This document shows, in pieces, positions 45,619 to 54,123 of a stretch of DNA of 64,000 bases. The notes beneath the pieces were generated by a model. The model did no database searches. It saw nothing but the letters and a program-made list of their open reading frames with translations, and was not told the origin of the DNA. The stretch's first letter is position 1. The number at the start of each line of letters is the position of its first letter. Both the position numbers and the translations under genes were made by a program. The DNA lies in contig JAAXTM010000001.1 of assembly GCA_013336525.1 (NCBI GenBank), positions 248,001 to 312,000 of the forward strand, in the 5' to 3' direction. Source of the DNA: Geobacteraceae bacterium. GTDB taxonomy: Bacteria; Desulfobacterota; Desulfuromonadia; Geobacterales; Pseudopelobacteraceae.

Positions 45619-46140
45619 CTATTTCATCAATCCTTCAATAAAGGAGACGGCTTCAGGTGAATCCCAATTAGCACCACCAATGATTTTTTTAACCAGGACT
45701 CCCTGTTTGTCAATAATAAAAGATTCCGGAACCCCTGTAACCCCGTAAGCTTTAGCTGAGACTCCGCTCTCATCAAGATATGTTGGAAGCGAAAATCCGG
45801 ACTCTTTATAAAATGATTCAATTGCCTGCTTTCCACCTTCATCAATCGATATTGCCACCATCTGAAACGGTTTACCGGCCATAAGAGTGTTCAGCTTCAT
45901 CATGGAAGGTATTTCTTCCCGGCAGGGTGGACACCAGGTCGCCCAAAAATTAAGCAGGACAACTTTGCCTTTAAGATCTGATAATTTCAGAGTGCTTCCA
46001 TTGGTAACAGATATGACAGAAACATCCGGGGCAGGACTTTTTTCAACAGCAACAGCGCTCTTTTTGGGCGTATCTGTTTTGGAGCAGGCGGTCAGTGTCA
46101 GAAACAGGCAACCTACTAATAGAAAAAAAATCCGTTTCAT
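45619..46140 (-). CDS. TlpA/ResA-family thioredoxin-like lipoprotein
   Basis: A 173-residue membrane-anchored thiol-disulfide oxidoreductase. Lipobox LTAC near residue 19; thioredoxin fold with active site WCPPC (WATWCPPCREE) near residue 74, and the cis-Pro in GVPESF. It likely receives electrons from CcdA, whose gene follows. Confidence 0.92.
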   Translation of the reverse strand: MKRIFFLLVGCLFLTLTACSKTDTPKKSAVAVEKSPAPDVSVISVTNGSTLKLSDLKGKVVLLNFWATWCPPCREEIPSMMKLNTLMAGKPFQMVAISIDEGGKQAIESFYKESGFSLPTYLDESGVSAKAYGVTGVPESFIIDKQGVLVKKIIGGANWDSPEAVSFIEGLMK

Positions 46141-46155
46141 AAAACCTCCGGTGAA

Positions 46156-47124
46156 TTATTTACTGCGTGTGACAACATATTCAGACAGACTGAGCAGAGC
46201 CTCACGAACCGGCGAAGGCAAAAACAGATTCAGATGACTCTTGCAGCGCTCAATATAAACAAGGGCAGCATCAACAGTATATTCAATACCACCATATTGT
46301 TTAACCAAACCGGAAACGGCACGGAAGTCGTCCAGCGACATTTCATCCTGCTCGACGACCGAAGTTATCACAGCACGTTCAGAAGCGCTGCAATGCCGAA
46401 GGGTATGAATCAACGGCAGTGTGATTTTTCCCTCTTCAAGATCATGACCTATGCTTTTACCAAACTCTTCCTCAGTGGCAACATAATCGAGAATATCATC
46501 CATTAGTTGAAACGCTATACCTAGATCCATCCCGAAATCAGCCAATGCCTGCTGTTGAGCTTTCGGAACAGCGCCAAGAATTGCTCCAGCTTCGCAGGCA
46601 GCTGACATCAAAATAGCGGTTTTGGACCGTACTACATTGATATATCGCTCTTCTGTAAGATCTATCTCACCGGTACAGAGAAGCTGCATAACCTCGCCTT
46701 CTGCAATTACAGTTGTGGCATCTGAAAGGACCCGCAGGATATCAAGACTGCCAACACCAACCATAAGAGAGAATGACTTGGAAAACAGAAAGTCTCCAAC
46801 AAGTACAGAGGCTTCATTGCCCCAGAGAGTGTTGGCAGATGCCAGTCCCCTCCGTAGAGTGGCACTATCTACAACATCATCGTGAAGCAGTGTGGCAGTG
46901 TGGATAAACTCAACGACACTCGCAAGCGGAACGGCCTTGTCGGAAGTATATCCGCACAAACGGGCGGCAAGAAGGAGCAGTGCAGGACGCACACGTTTTC
47001 CGCCGCTCGAGAGTACATACTCCCCAACTTTTCGAATCAGCGGTACATCTGATTGCAGATCTTTACGGAACTGCTGTTCAACCAGTTTGAGATCTTCGCC
47101 GATAATGGCAAGTGCAGCCTGCAT
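46156..47124 (-). CDS. ispB: Polyprenyl diphosphate synthase
   Basis: A 322-residue trans-isoprenyl diphosphate synthase. The two Asp-rich motifs are LLHDDVVD (FARM region) near residue 77 and LMDDILDY near residue 205. It makes the long isoprenoid tail for menaquinone or ubiquinone, probably octaprenyl. It is first in a unit with tlpA, ccdA and the VOC gene (gaps of 15 and 9 bp, then an overlap). The 188-bp gap before rhlE shows no gene. Confidence 0.92.
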   Translation of the reverse strand: MQAALAIIGEDLKLVEQQFRKDLQSDVPLIRKVGEYVLSSGGKRVRPALLLLAARLCGYTSDKAVPLASVVEFIHTATLLHDDVVDSATLRRGLASANTLWGNEASVLVGDFLFSKSFSLMVGVGSLDILRVLSDATTVIAEGEVMQLLCTGEIDLTEERYINVVRSKTAILMSAACEAGAILGAVPKAQQQALADFGMDLGIAFQLMDDILDYVATEEEFGKSIGHDLEEGKITLPLIHTLRHCSASERAVITSVVEQDEMSLDDFRAVSGLVKQYGGIEYTVDAALVYIERCKSHLNLFLPSPVREALLSLSEYVVTRSK

Positions 47125-47312
47125 GAGATGACATCCTTAAGGTAAATTCGATCTATAGTAATGGAATGGTTTCCGATTTGTCAAAGCATTTTTGGCAAGG
47201 ATTTATGGCAGTTTGTGGCCGGAACAGCATCATCTTTCGATTGCCAGACGTAACTCCACAGTATATGGTGTTTAAATAGTAACTAACGGATTTTATAAAA
47301 AAGGACCTTTGT

Positions 47313-48701
47313 ATGAGATTTGATGAACTTCCGATTCCTGAGCAGGTGCTTCGCGGCATTACTGAAACCGGTTTTAGTATCTGCACCCCAATCCAGGAAC
47401 AAACTTTGCCGACAACACTGAAAGGTATCGATATTGCTGGTCAGGCGCAGACAGGAACCGGCAAAACGGCTGCTTTTCTGATTTCACTTTTTGCCAGACT
47501 GTTGGCAAATGAACACCCTGTCGGCAGACCACGCGCTTTGATTCTTGCACCGACCCGCGAGTTGGTAGTGCAAATAGAAGCTGATGCCAAACAACTGGGA
47601 GCCCACTGCGGTTTCGCGGTTCAGGCTATATACGGTGGCGTTGATTATATGAAACAGAAGAACGCCCTTCTCGACGGCGCTGATATAATAGTCGGAACTC
47701 CGGGACGTTTGATCGATTACTTAAAGCAGAAGATCTACAGTTTAAAGGATATCGAGGTACTGGTTATTGACGAAGCTGACCGCATGTTCGATCTCGGCTT
47801 CATTGCTGATCTGCGCTATATTCTCCGTAAATTGCCGCCATTCGAAAAACGCCAGAACATGATGTTTTCAGCGACCCTCAACCCACGGGTAATGGAGTTG
47901 GCATATGAATTCATGAACTCACCGACCAAGGTTTCAGTTACTCCGGAAACAATGACTGCCGAACGGGTTGAACAGCTCCTGTTTCACTGCTCCCGCAAAG
48001 AGAAATTTTCTCTCCTGTTGGGGCTTCTGCGGCGCGAAGGCATGGCACGCACCATGATTTTTATGAACACCAAGCGTGAGGCTGAGCATCTTCATAACTT
48101 ACTGAATGCAAATGGTTTTCCGTGTAAGGTCATTTCAGGGGATGTTGAACAGCGCAAAAGAATGAAAATCCTCGACAACTTCAAAGACGGCACGCTGCCG
48201 ATCCTTATTGCGACTGATGTTGCATCGCGGGGTCTGCATATTGATGGTGTCTCCCACGTTATCAACTACGATATGCCGCAGGATTGTGAAGATTATGTCC
48301 ATCGCATCGGACGTACCGCCCGTGCCGGTGCCGAGGGAAAAGCTATTTCTCTGGCAGATGAGGATGGAGCTTTTTTTCTGGAGGCTATTGAAGAGTACAT
48401 AAAAGCGAAGATTCCAACAGAATGGGCTGATGACGAGCTGTACGTGTTGGATTACGTTCGTACACCACGCCCGAAAAGAGTGCAGGATTTAAAACGAGAT
48501 AAGCCGGGTGCAGGCCGTGGTAATGACAAGGTTGGGCGACCTGCTGCGCGGCCTATTAAAAAGAAATCAAATGTTGTTGCCAAGCCGACCGTCGCCGCTC
48601 CCCAGGCAGAGGGTGAAGTCAAAAAGAAACCTCGCCGTCGTAACAGAAAGCCGAAACCGTCCGGTGACCAAGCCGTTGTCAAAGCAACCGAACAGTCATA
48701 A
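47313..48701 (+). CDS. DEAD-box RNA helicase, RhlE-type
   Basis: A 462-residue helicase that remodels RNA or ribosomal precursors. Core motifs: Q motif (SICTPIQEQTLP), AQTGTGKT, PTRELVVQ, DEAD in VLVIDEADRMFD, SAT, and HRIGRTARAG. The C-terminal 80 residues are a basic, Lys/Arg/Pro-rich tail that may bind RNA. Such genes are often cold-induced; a leader of more than 100 bp is possible here. Confidence 0.93.
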   Translation: MRFDELPIPEQVLRGITETGFSICTPIQEQTLPTTLKGIDIAGQAQTGTGKTAAFLISLFARLLANEHPVGRPRALILAPTRELVVQIEADAKQLGAHCGFAVQAIYGGVDYMKQKNALLDGADIIVGTPGRLIDYLKQKIYSLKDIEVLVIDEADRMFDLGFIADLRYILRKLPPFEKRQNMMFSATLNPRVMELAYEFMNSPTKVSVTPETMTAERVEQLLFHCSRKEKFSLLLGLLRREGMARTMIFMNTKREAEHLHNLLNANGFPCKVISGDVEQRKRMKILDNFKDGTLPILIATDVASRGLHIDGVSHVINYDMPQDCEDYVHRIGRTARAGAEGKAISLADEDGAFFLEAIEEYIKAKIPTEWADDELYVLDYVRTPRPKRVQDLKRDKPGAGRGNDKVGRPAARPIKKKSNVVAKPTVAAPQAEGEVKKKPRRRNRKPKPSGDQAVVKATEQS

Positions 48702-48706
48702 TAACA

Positions 48707-48742
48707 GCAACGCCCTTCCTAAAAAAACTGGAGGGGCGTTGC
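48707..48742 (+). terminator. Hairpin after the RhlE gene
   Basis: A 13-bp stem (GCAACGCCCTTCC with GGAGGGGCGTTGC, one G-U pair) encloses a 10-nt loop of mostly A. It follows the stop codon by 6 bp. No U-tract follows, so terminator strength is uncertain. Confidence 0.55.
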
Positions 48743-48785
48743 TGATTTATCAACAATATTTTCAAAGGCAATACAGACCCGAGCC

Positions 48786-49742
48786 CTACCCCATCTGAAC
48801 CCCTTTAATTGTGTTACCCCCCTCCTCCAGTGCAAGAGAAAGATTATGGTCAGCCTTATCAAGCAGAATATCAGCAGTGAAACCAAGTTTCTGCTGACTG
48901 GCCGTAAAGCCTGAAATACCGAAACTGGCAGTCACCTTCAACTCCTTATCGTACATCTTCATAACCAGAGATGCAATTCTGATCCTTAAGCGTTTGGCAA
49001 CAATCATCGCACCGGCTGAATCTGTTTCAGGCATTATCACGGCAAAAGAATCCTGCCCATACCTCGCTACCCAGTCAACATCCTTACGCACAGCTTCAAC
49101 CAGACTGTCAGCACAACATTTGAGAATAAGATCTCCTGCAAAATGACCATGAGTAACTACAGTCTGCTCAAACAGATTGATGCCTACCAGAATAACTGAA
49201 AGGGAACGCTCATAACGATATGCACGCTTAATCTCCTGATGGATCCGCTCATCCATGTAACGACGGCAGAACACACCGGAAACAGGATCAACCAGAGAAA
49301 GGTTTTTAATGGTCTCGATGTAACGCTGCTGAGACTGTTCGAGATCCAGAATACGCCTTGCTGTTTTCAGGCGTGAAGTTAATTCAGCTTGATGTGGGGG
49401 CTTGACCAGATACTCGTCGGCGCCAGCTTCAAGCCCGGCGATAATATCATTTTTGGAATTAAGAGAAGTTAAAATAATTATATATGTATAGCGCCCCGAA
49501 TCATCCTTTCTGATTTCGCGGCATAATTCCAGTCCGCTCATCTCCGGCATGATCCAGTCAGTCATAACTATTGGATAATATCCTTTGCGGAATATTTCCA
49601 GTGCTTCCCTGCCGTTTTCAGCGGAGACAACATTATACCCGGCTGTTTTGAGGTTTGCTTCCAGCACACTCCGTTGAAGCCGATCGTCGTCAACAATAAG
49701 AATCGGGAAAGTATTTTGTTCAGCCGGAACGGGTTCACTCAT
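48786..49742 (-). CDS. Response regulator with degenerate GGDEF domain
   Basis: A 318-residue REC-GGDEF protein. The receiver domain (about 14-130) keeps Asp62 (TDWIMPE) and Lys114. The GGDEF domain is degenerate: the signature is GQDSF (229-233), and the metal-binding Asp of the FIDVD strand is replaced (VGINLFE). It should have no cyclase activity; it may bind c-di-GMP or GTP or act as a partner. The ATG at 49742 has a GGAG site. Confidence 0.88.
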   Translation of the reverse strand: MSEPVPAEQNTFPILIVDDDRLQRSVLEANLKTAGYNVVSAENGREALEIFRKGYYPIVMTDWIMPEMSGLELCREIRKDDSGRYTYIIILTSLNSKNDIIAGLEAGADEYLVKPPHQAELTSRLKTARRILDLEQSQQRYIETIKNLSLVDPVSGVFCRRYMDERIHQEIKRAYRYERSLSVILVGINLFEQTVVTHGHFAGDLILKCCADSLVEAVRKDVDWVARYGQDSFAVIMPETDSAGAMIVAKRLRIRIASLVMKMYDKELKVTASFGISGFTASQQKLGFTADILLDKADHNLSLALEEGGNTIKGVQMG

Positions 49743-49802
49743 AGACAGGCTCCAACAGGTAATATGCAAATATTATCACTCAAATCTTCCTGAATGAATA
49801 AT

Positions 49803-49961
49803 TTATTCTTCCACGGCAACTGCATCAGTTTCTTCTGCATCTCCGGCTATTTCGGCACCTTCAGCATTTTGCTCACCCTTGCGAGCCTTTTTTTCATCCT
49901 TTTTCTTCTGACGATCCAGCTCTTTCTTGCGCTTTTCAAACGAATAATTAGGCTTGGCCAT
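49803..49961 (-). CDS. Small basic/acidic conserved protein
   Basis: A 52-residue protein with a strong AAGGAG site 7 nt before the ATG. Its N-terminal half is very basic and charged (MAKPNYSFEKRKKELDRQKK), its C-terminal half acidic and Ala-rich. Similar short proteins starting MAKPNY.FEKR are, to my recollection, common in proteobacteria with unknown function. It lies between the ABC-F gene (37 bp) and the degenerate GGDEF gene. Confidence 0.75.
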   Translation of the reverse strand: MAKPNYSFEKRKKELDRQKKKDEKKARKGEQNAEGAEIAGDAEETDAVAVEE

Positions 49962-49998
49962 AGTAGTTCTCCTTGTTGGTTGTTACAATTATATAACT

Positions 49999-51627
49999 TT
50001 AACCTAGCGTATGATGACTCTTTGAAAGGTAATAATCATAGTTCCCTTCATACACCCGCATCTCACCATGATCAACCTCAAAAACGCGATCAACCAGCAA
50101 TCGTAAAAAATGTCGGTCATGGCTGACCAGAATAATTGTCCCGCCAAAGTTTATAAGTGTTTCCAGCAGCATCTCACGGGATCGGATATCCAGATGATTG
50201 GTAGGTTCATCAAGGATTAAAAAATTAACCGGGCGAGCAAGAATCGTAGCAAGCACCACTCTACTCTTCTCGCCACCCGAGAGGTTTTCGATACGCTTAT
50301 CCACAGCATCTCCGGAAAAAAGGAAAGCGCCGAGCAGATTACGGATCATACCGATTGTCGCTAGCGGCATATAATCCTGCATGGTTTCGAAAATAGTCTT
50401 CTTTGGATCAAGCAGCTCCATGGCATGCTGGCTGAAATATCCTATCTCTACATTGGCACCAATGGTCACGCAGCCGTCTGTTGCCTCGGTTTGACCAGCA
50501 AGAATCTTGAGAAAAGTTGACTTACCGGCGCCATTTACACCTACAACAGCGATCTTGTTAAGGCGTTTAACCATACCTGTAACGCCGTGAAAGACAGGTT
50601 TTTCCTGGCCGTCAGGCGTTATCCAAACCTTGCCCAGACCTTCAAAAGCGGCAACATCATCGCCGCTGCGAGGTGGTTCGGCAAAACCGAAACGTACCGT
50701 TTTCTCTTCAGCAGGTATCTCTATCCGCTCTATCTTTTCCAGCTTTTTGACTCTGGATTGCACCTGGGCAGCATGGGAAGCACGAGCTGCAAAGCGGGCT
50801 ATAAACTCCTCTTCCTTGGCCAGCATATCCTGTTGACGCTTGTGCGAAGCGATTAATTGCTCCAGGCGGATATCCCGCTCCCGTTCATAAAAATCGTAAT
50901 TCCCACCATAGGTGGTTACCGTTGTATTAGCGACCTCGATGACCCTAGTTACAACCCGGTTCATAAAATCACGATCATGGCTCGTCATTAACAGCGAACC
51001 TTTAAACTCGCTGGAAAGCCACTCCTCCAGCCAGACGATAGATTCGACATCAAGATGGTTGGTCGGTTCGTCCAAAAGCAATACATCAGGCTTTAGAGTC
51101 AGAATACTGGCCAATGCTATACGCATTTTCCATCCACCGCTGAACGATTCAACCGGATGATTATAGCGATCAGGACCGATACCGAGACCGGTCAAAACTG
51201 CCTGAGCGCGTGAGTCAAGATCATATCCCTCCATATGTTCAAACTCTTCAACAGCATTACCATAACGCTCAAGAAGGGCAGTCATTTCATCATCAGACTG
51301 TGGCAGGCACATGGCCGCCTCCATCTCCTTCATCTCTGCCGCCAATTGCACTGTTGATCCACAGGTAGCCATGACTTCCTCAAGCGCAGAGCGCCCGAAC
51401 ATTTCGCCAACATCCTGTGAAAAATATCCGATAGTTGTCTTTTTGGGCAGGATCACCTCGCCTGAGTCCGGCTCCTCCTCACCTGCTATGATTCTAAAAA
51501 CTGTTGTTTTCCCGGCACCGTTAGGTCCTACCAGACCGGTATGTGTACCTGGCAGAATCTGGCAGGATGCATCACGAAACAGAATCTGAGAACCGTGCTG
51601 TTTGGATATGTTTGATAATTGAACCAT
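49999..51627 (-). CDS. ABC-F family ATPase (first copy)
   Basis: A 542-residue soluble protein with two ABC ATPase domains and no membrane segments. Walker A motifs GPNGAGKTT (near residue 37) and GVNGAGKST (near 350), signatures FSGGWKMRI and LSGGEKSRV, and Walker B with LLLDEPTNHLD and LILDEPTNHLD. The charged linker between the domains (about 235-310) fits the ribosome-binding P-site interaction motif of ABC-F proteins. These factors act on stalled ribosomes. A second ABC-F gene lies 560 bp upstream. Confidence 0.93.
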   Translation of the reverse strand: MVQLSNISKQHGSQILFRDASCQILPGTHTGLVGPNGAGKTTVFRIIAGEEEPDSGEVILPKKTTIGYFSQDVGEMFGRSALEEVMATCGSTVQLAAEMKEMEAAMCLPQSDDEMTALLERYGNAVEEFEHMEGYDLDSRAQAVLTGLGIGPDRYNHPVESFSGGWKMRIALASILTLKPDVLLLDEPTNHLDVESIVWLEEWLSSEFKGSLLMTSHDRDFMNRVVTRVIEVANTTVTTYGGNYDFYERERDIRLEQLIASHKRQQDMLAKEEEFIARFAARASHAAQVQSRVKKLEKIERIEIPAEEKTVRFGFAEPPRSGDDVAAFEGLGKVWITPDGQEKPVFHGVTGMVKRLNKIAVVGVNGAGKSTFLKILAGQTEATDGCVTIGANVEIGYFSQHAMELLDPKKTIFETMQDYMPLATIGMIRNLLGAFLFSGDAVDKRIENLSGGEKSRVVLATILARPVNFLILDEPTNHLDIRSREMLLETLINFGGTIILVSHDRHFLRLLVDRVFEVDHGEMRVYEGNYDYYLSKSHHTLG

Positions 51628-51679
51628 CTTCGTAAAACTCCCTGATTATTAAAATATTACCAATAACAATAGCATGACT

Positions 51680-52117
51680 TTATCCAAGCTGGACTAACCA
51701 TACAGACGGAATCATGCCGTAATTCCACCCGAGACAGAGGCGCCTGTATCCGGAAAAGAGCAAACCTTCACCACCATAACAGAGAACTATCGGAGCCTTA
51801 AGACTCAGAGAGCCGCCACTCTGCAGTGCATCTTCCATCTGGGAATAATTCTTCCGGTAGCCACGCTTAGCTTTTGCAAGGTAGAATTGGTAGTCATCAT
51901 AGCTGTGGTATGAAAGCGCAACCGGAACTTCACCGATTGCAGCTGAGCGCTGATAAGAGACCAGTTCCCCGCAATCAAAGCAGGATACGATCTGCTCCCA
52001 CGTAACAGCATGAGATCGGTACCACTCCTGCTTGGCAGGATGATTGAAAAACTCCCATCGTTCTTCTTCAATATCCGGCTTTAACCAGTCAATAGAAAGA
52101 GTTGAGTGAGAAATCAT
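51680..52117 (-). CDS. Hypothetical protein between two ABC-F genes
   Basis: A 145-residue protein that I do not recognise. The C-terminal third (GGEGLLFSGYRRLCLGWNYG) vaguely resembles the ParB N-terminal-like fold (a strand, a G-x-R-R-L turn and a helix). Two Cys lie close together (FDCGELV and nearby). It sits between the two ABC-F genes, on the same strand, 52 bp before the first copy and downstream of a terminator. Function unknown. Confidence 0.65.
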   Translation of the reverse strand: MISHSTLSIDWLKPDIEEERWEFFNHPAKQEWYRSHAVTWEQIVSCFDCGELVSYQRSAAIGEVPVALSYHSYDDYQFYLAKAKRGYRKNYSQMEDALQSGGSLSLKAPIVLCYGGEGLLFSGYRRLCLGWNYGMIPSVWLVQLG

Positions 52118-52133
52118 GGAATCTCCGCTGCGT

Positions 52134-52167
52134 AAAAAACCACAGGGTTGTATCCCTGTGGTTTTTT
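52134..52167. terminator. Terminator after the second ABC-F gene
   Basis: AAAAAACCACAGGG and CCCTGTGGTTTTTT pair perfectly around TTGTAT, so it can stop transcription in both directions. Its right arm shares CCCTGTGGTTTTTTA (minus-strand sense) with the hairpin in the leader of the same gene. Confidence 0.92.
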
Positions 52168-52189
52168 AAAGGTAAAAACATATAACCGA

Positions 52190-53827
52190 CTACAGACTCA
52201 GATCAGCATGGCCATGATACAGTTCATCCCGCTCCCGTGACACATCCGCATTCTCCAGATACTCTTCAAATCCCATAGTGCGGTCAATTACTCCACCAGG
52301 TGTAATCTCGATTATCCTGTTAGCAATGGTAGAAACAAATTCATGGTCGTGTGAAGCAAAGAGAATCACTTCAGTAAAAGCGATCAGGCCGTCATTAAGT
52401 GCGGTGATTGACTCCAAGTCAAGGTGGTTGGTCGGTTCATCAAGGATAATCACATTGGCAGCGGTCAACATCATGCGTGACAACATGCAGCGGACCTTTT
52501 CGCCACCGGAAAGAACGGTGGTTTTTTTCATGGCCTCTTCACCAGAAAAAAGCATACGACCGAGGAATCCACGCGCAAAAGTTTCACCCTCAGTTGGAGG
52601 AGAATACTGACCCAACCACTCAATCAGAGTCATCTCGCGTTCAAAGTACTGGCTGTTTTCCTTAGGGAAGTAGGCGCTGGTAATAGTAATACCCCAGCGG
52701 AAGCTGCCGCTGTCCGGTTCCAGTTCGCCGGCCAGAATCTGAAAAAGCGTCGTACGAGCTAGAGTATTACCTCCGACAAAAGCAATTTTGTCACCCTTGC
52801 GTACTATCAGGTCGAGATTATCCAACACCTTGACGCCATCAATCTCTTTGCTCAGCCCCTGAATTTCCAGGATGATATCGCCGCATGGTCTCTCAGGCTT
52901 GAATACAACATGCGGGTATTTTCTTGATGAGGTTGGCATATCCTCAATGGTAAGTTTATCGAGCAGCTTCCTGCGCGACGTCGCCTGTTTTGCTTTGGAT
53001 GCATTGGAACTGAAGCGCTGGATAAAAGCTTTAAGTTCATCAGCTCTTTCAGATACTTTGCGGTTTTCGTTCTGCTTCTGCTTTAAGTTTAACTGGCTGG
53101 CGTGATACCAGAAATCATAATTGCCGACATAAATCTGAATCCTTCCGAAATCGATATCAGCGGTATGCGTACAGACCTGATTCAGAAAGTGACGGTCATG
53201 TGAAACAACAATAACCGTATTGGGGAAGCGGAACAGGAACTCTTCCAACCAGTTTATGGATTTAAGGTCAAGATTGTTGGTCGGCTCATCCAGCAGCAGC
53301 ACATCAGGGCTGCCAAACAGGGCCTGCGCTAAAAGTACGCGCACTTTGTCACCCGCCTCAAGCTCCTTCATCTGCTTTGTCCTCAGCTCCTCAGGGATAC
53401 CGAGTCCGTTCAAAAGTACGGCAGCCTCGGACTCAGCTTCATAGCCATTCATCTCGGCAAACTCGCTCTCAAGCTCGGCAGAACGTACCCCGTCCGCTTC
53501 ACTGAATTCAGCTTTGGCGTAAATCGCCTCACGCTCGGTCATGACATCGTACATCCGCTTGTGTCCCATGATGACCGTATTGAATACGGTTTCATCATCG
53601 AAAGCAAACTGGTCCTGACGGAGAACGGCGATTCGCTCGCGGGGCCCGACTATGATTTCCCCTTTATCTGCATCAAGTTCACCGGCAAGGATTTTGAGAA
53701 AGGTGGACTTCCCGGACCCGTTTGCGCCGATCAATCCATAGCAATTACCTGGGGTGAATTTGATGTTAACATCTTTGAAAAGGACTCGTTTACCGTAGGA
53801 AAGGGTGATATTAGATGCTGCAATCAT
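52190..53827 (-). CDS. ABC-F family ATPase (second copy, YbiT-like)
   Basis: A 545-residue soluble protein with two ABC domains. NBD1 is complete: GANGSGKST, LEAGDKVRV as signature, LLLDEPTNNLD. NBD2 has a degenerate Walker A, GGNTLARTT, in which the usual Lys is Arg, but a normal signature (LSGGEKVRC) and LDEPTNHLD. This fits the YbiT/YkpA branch, where the second site is often modified. The interdomain linker is about 80 residues. It probably acts on the ribosome. The leader contains an intrinsic terminator, suggesting regulated expression. Confidence 0.92.
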   Translation of the reverse strand: MIAASNITLSYGKRVLFKDVNIKFTPGNCYGLIGANGSGKSTFLKILAGELDADKGEIIVGPRERIAVLRQDQFAFDDETVFNTVIMGHKRMYDVMTEREAIYAKAEFSEADGVRSAELESEFAEMNGYEAESEAAVLLNGLGIPEELRTKQMKELEAGDKVRVLLAQALFGSPDVLLLDEPTNNLDLKSINWLEEFLFRFPNTVIVVSHDRHFLNQVCTHTADIDFGRIQIYVGNYDFWYHASQLNLKQKQNENRKVSERADELKAFIQRFSSNASKAKQATSRRKLLDKLTIEDMPTSSRKYPHVVFKPERPCGDIILEIQGLSKEIDGVKVLDNLDLIVRKGDKIAFVGGNTLARTTLFQILAGELEPDSGSFRWGITITSAYFPKENSQYFEREMTLIEWLGQYSPPTEGETFARGFLGRMLFSGEEAMKKTTVLSGGEKVRCMLSRMMLTAANVIILDEPTNHLDLESITALNDGLIAFTEVILFASHDHEFVSTIANRIIEITPGGVIDRTMGFEEYLENADVSRERDELYHGHADLSL

Positions 53828-53855
53828 GCTGGTCTGGTGCTCCTCAATTAGAAAT

Positions 53856-53888
53856 AAAAAACCACAGGGCTTATGTGAGCTCCGTGGT
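53856..53888 (-). terminator. Leader terminator upstream of the second ABC-F gene
   Basis: On the minus strand ACCACGG-A-GCT and AGC-CC-T-GTGGT pair (10 bp with two single-base bulges), with six T following. It lies 29-61 nt upstream of the ATG, before the GAGGAG site, so transcripts must pass it to reach the gene. Confidence 0.7.
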
Positions 53889-53906
53889 CACTAACTGAAA
53901 ACAATA

Positions 53907-53966
53907 TCATATGTTTTGTCTTTGGAGCAATATATTTCGGTCGATATTCAGTAGATAAACTATCAT
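53907..53966 (-). CDS. Possible 19-residue leader peptide before the ABC-F gene
   Basis: A 20-codon frame (MIVYLLNIDRNILLQRQNI) ends 18 nt before the leader terminator. Ribosome-mediated attenuation of ABC-F genes uses such peptides. No convincing ribosome binding site precedes it, and a TATGAT hexamer overlaps its ATG, which could instead be a -10 element; chance is quite possible. Confidence 0.25.
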   Translation of the reverse strand: MIVYLLNIDRNILLQRQNI

Positions 53967-53994
53967 AACTACCAAGACAGGATTCTTCATCAGA

Positions 53995-54024
53995 TTGACT
54001 TTTCACCACCTAGAGTGGTATTCA
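53995..54024 (+). promoter_or_regulatory. Putative promoter of the MMPL gene with palindrome
   Basis: TTGACT (53995-54000) and TATTCA (54019-54024) are 18 bp apart. Between them is ACCACCTAGAGTGGT (54005-54019), a 5+5 palindrome that may be an operator. Confidence 0.4.
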
Positions 54025-54069
54025 GGGTCTATATTCTAGCAAGTATTTTAAACAGGAAGTGCGAAAACG

Positions 54070-54102
54070 AAGCTATATTCAGACTAAAACAGAATATAGC
54101 TT
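54070..54102 (+). repeat. Inverted repeat in the MMPL gene leader
   Basis: AAGCTATATTC and GAATATAGCTT are perfect 11-bp arms with an 11-nt loop, then TT. The hairpin ends about 20 nt before the GTG start and just upstream of its AAGGAG site. It may be a weak attenuator or mRNA-stability element. Confidence 0.6.
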
Positions 54103-54123
54103 TTAATTTACCAAGGAGTATCC

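Noticed and set aside
53962-53967. TATGAT as the -10 element of the second ABC-F gene
   Set aside because: No acceptable -35 hexamer is found 16-18 bp upstream; the true start of the transcript cannot be set by eye.
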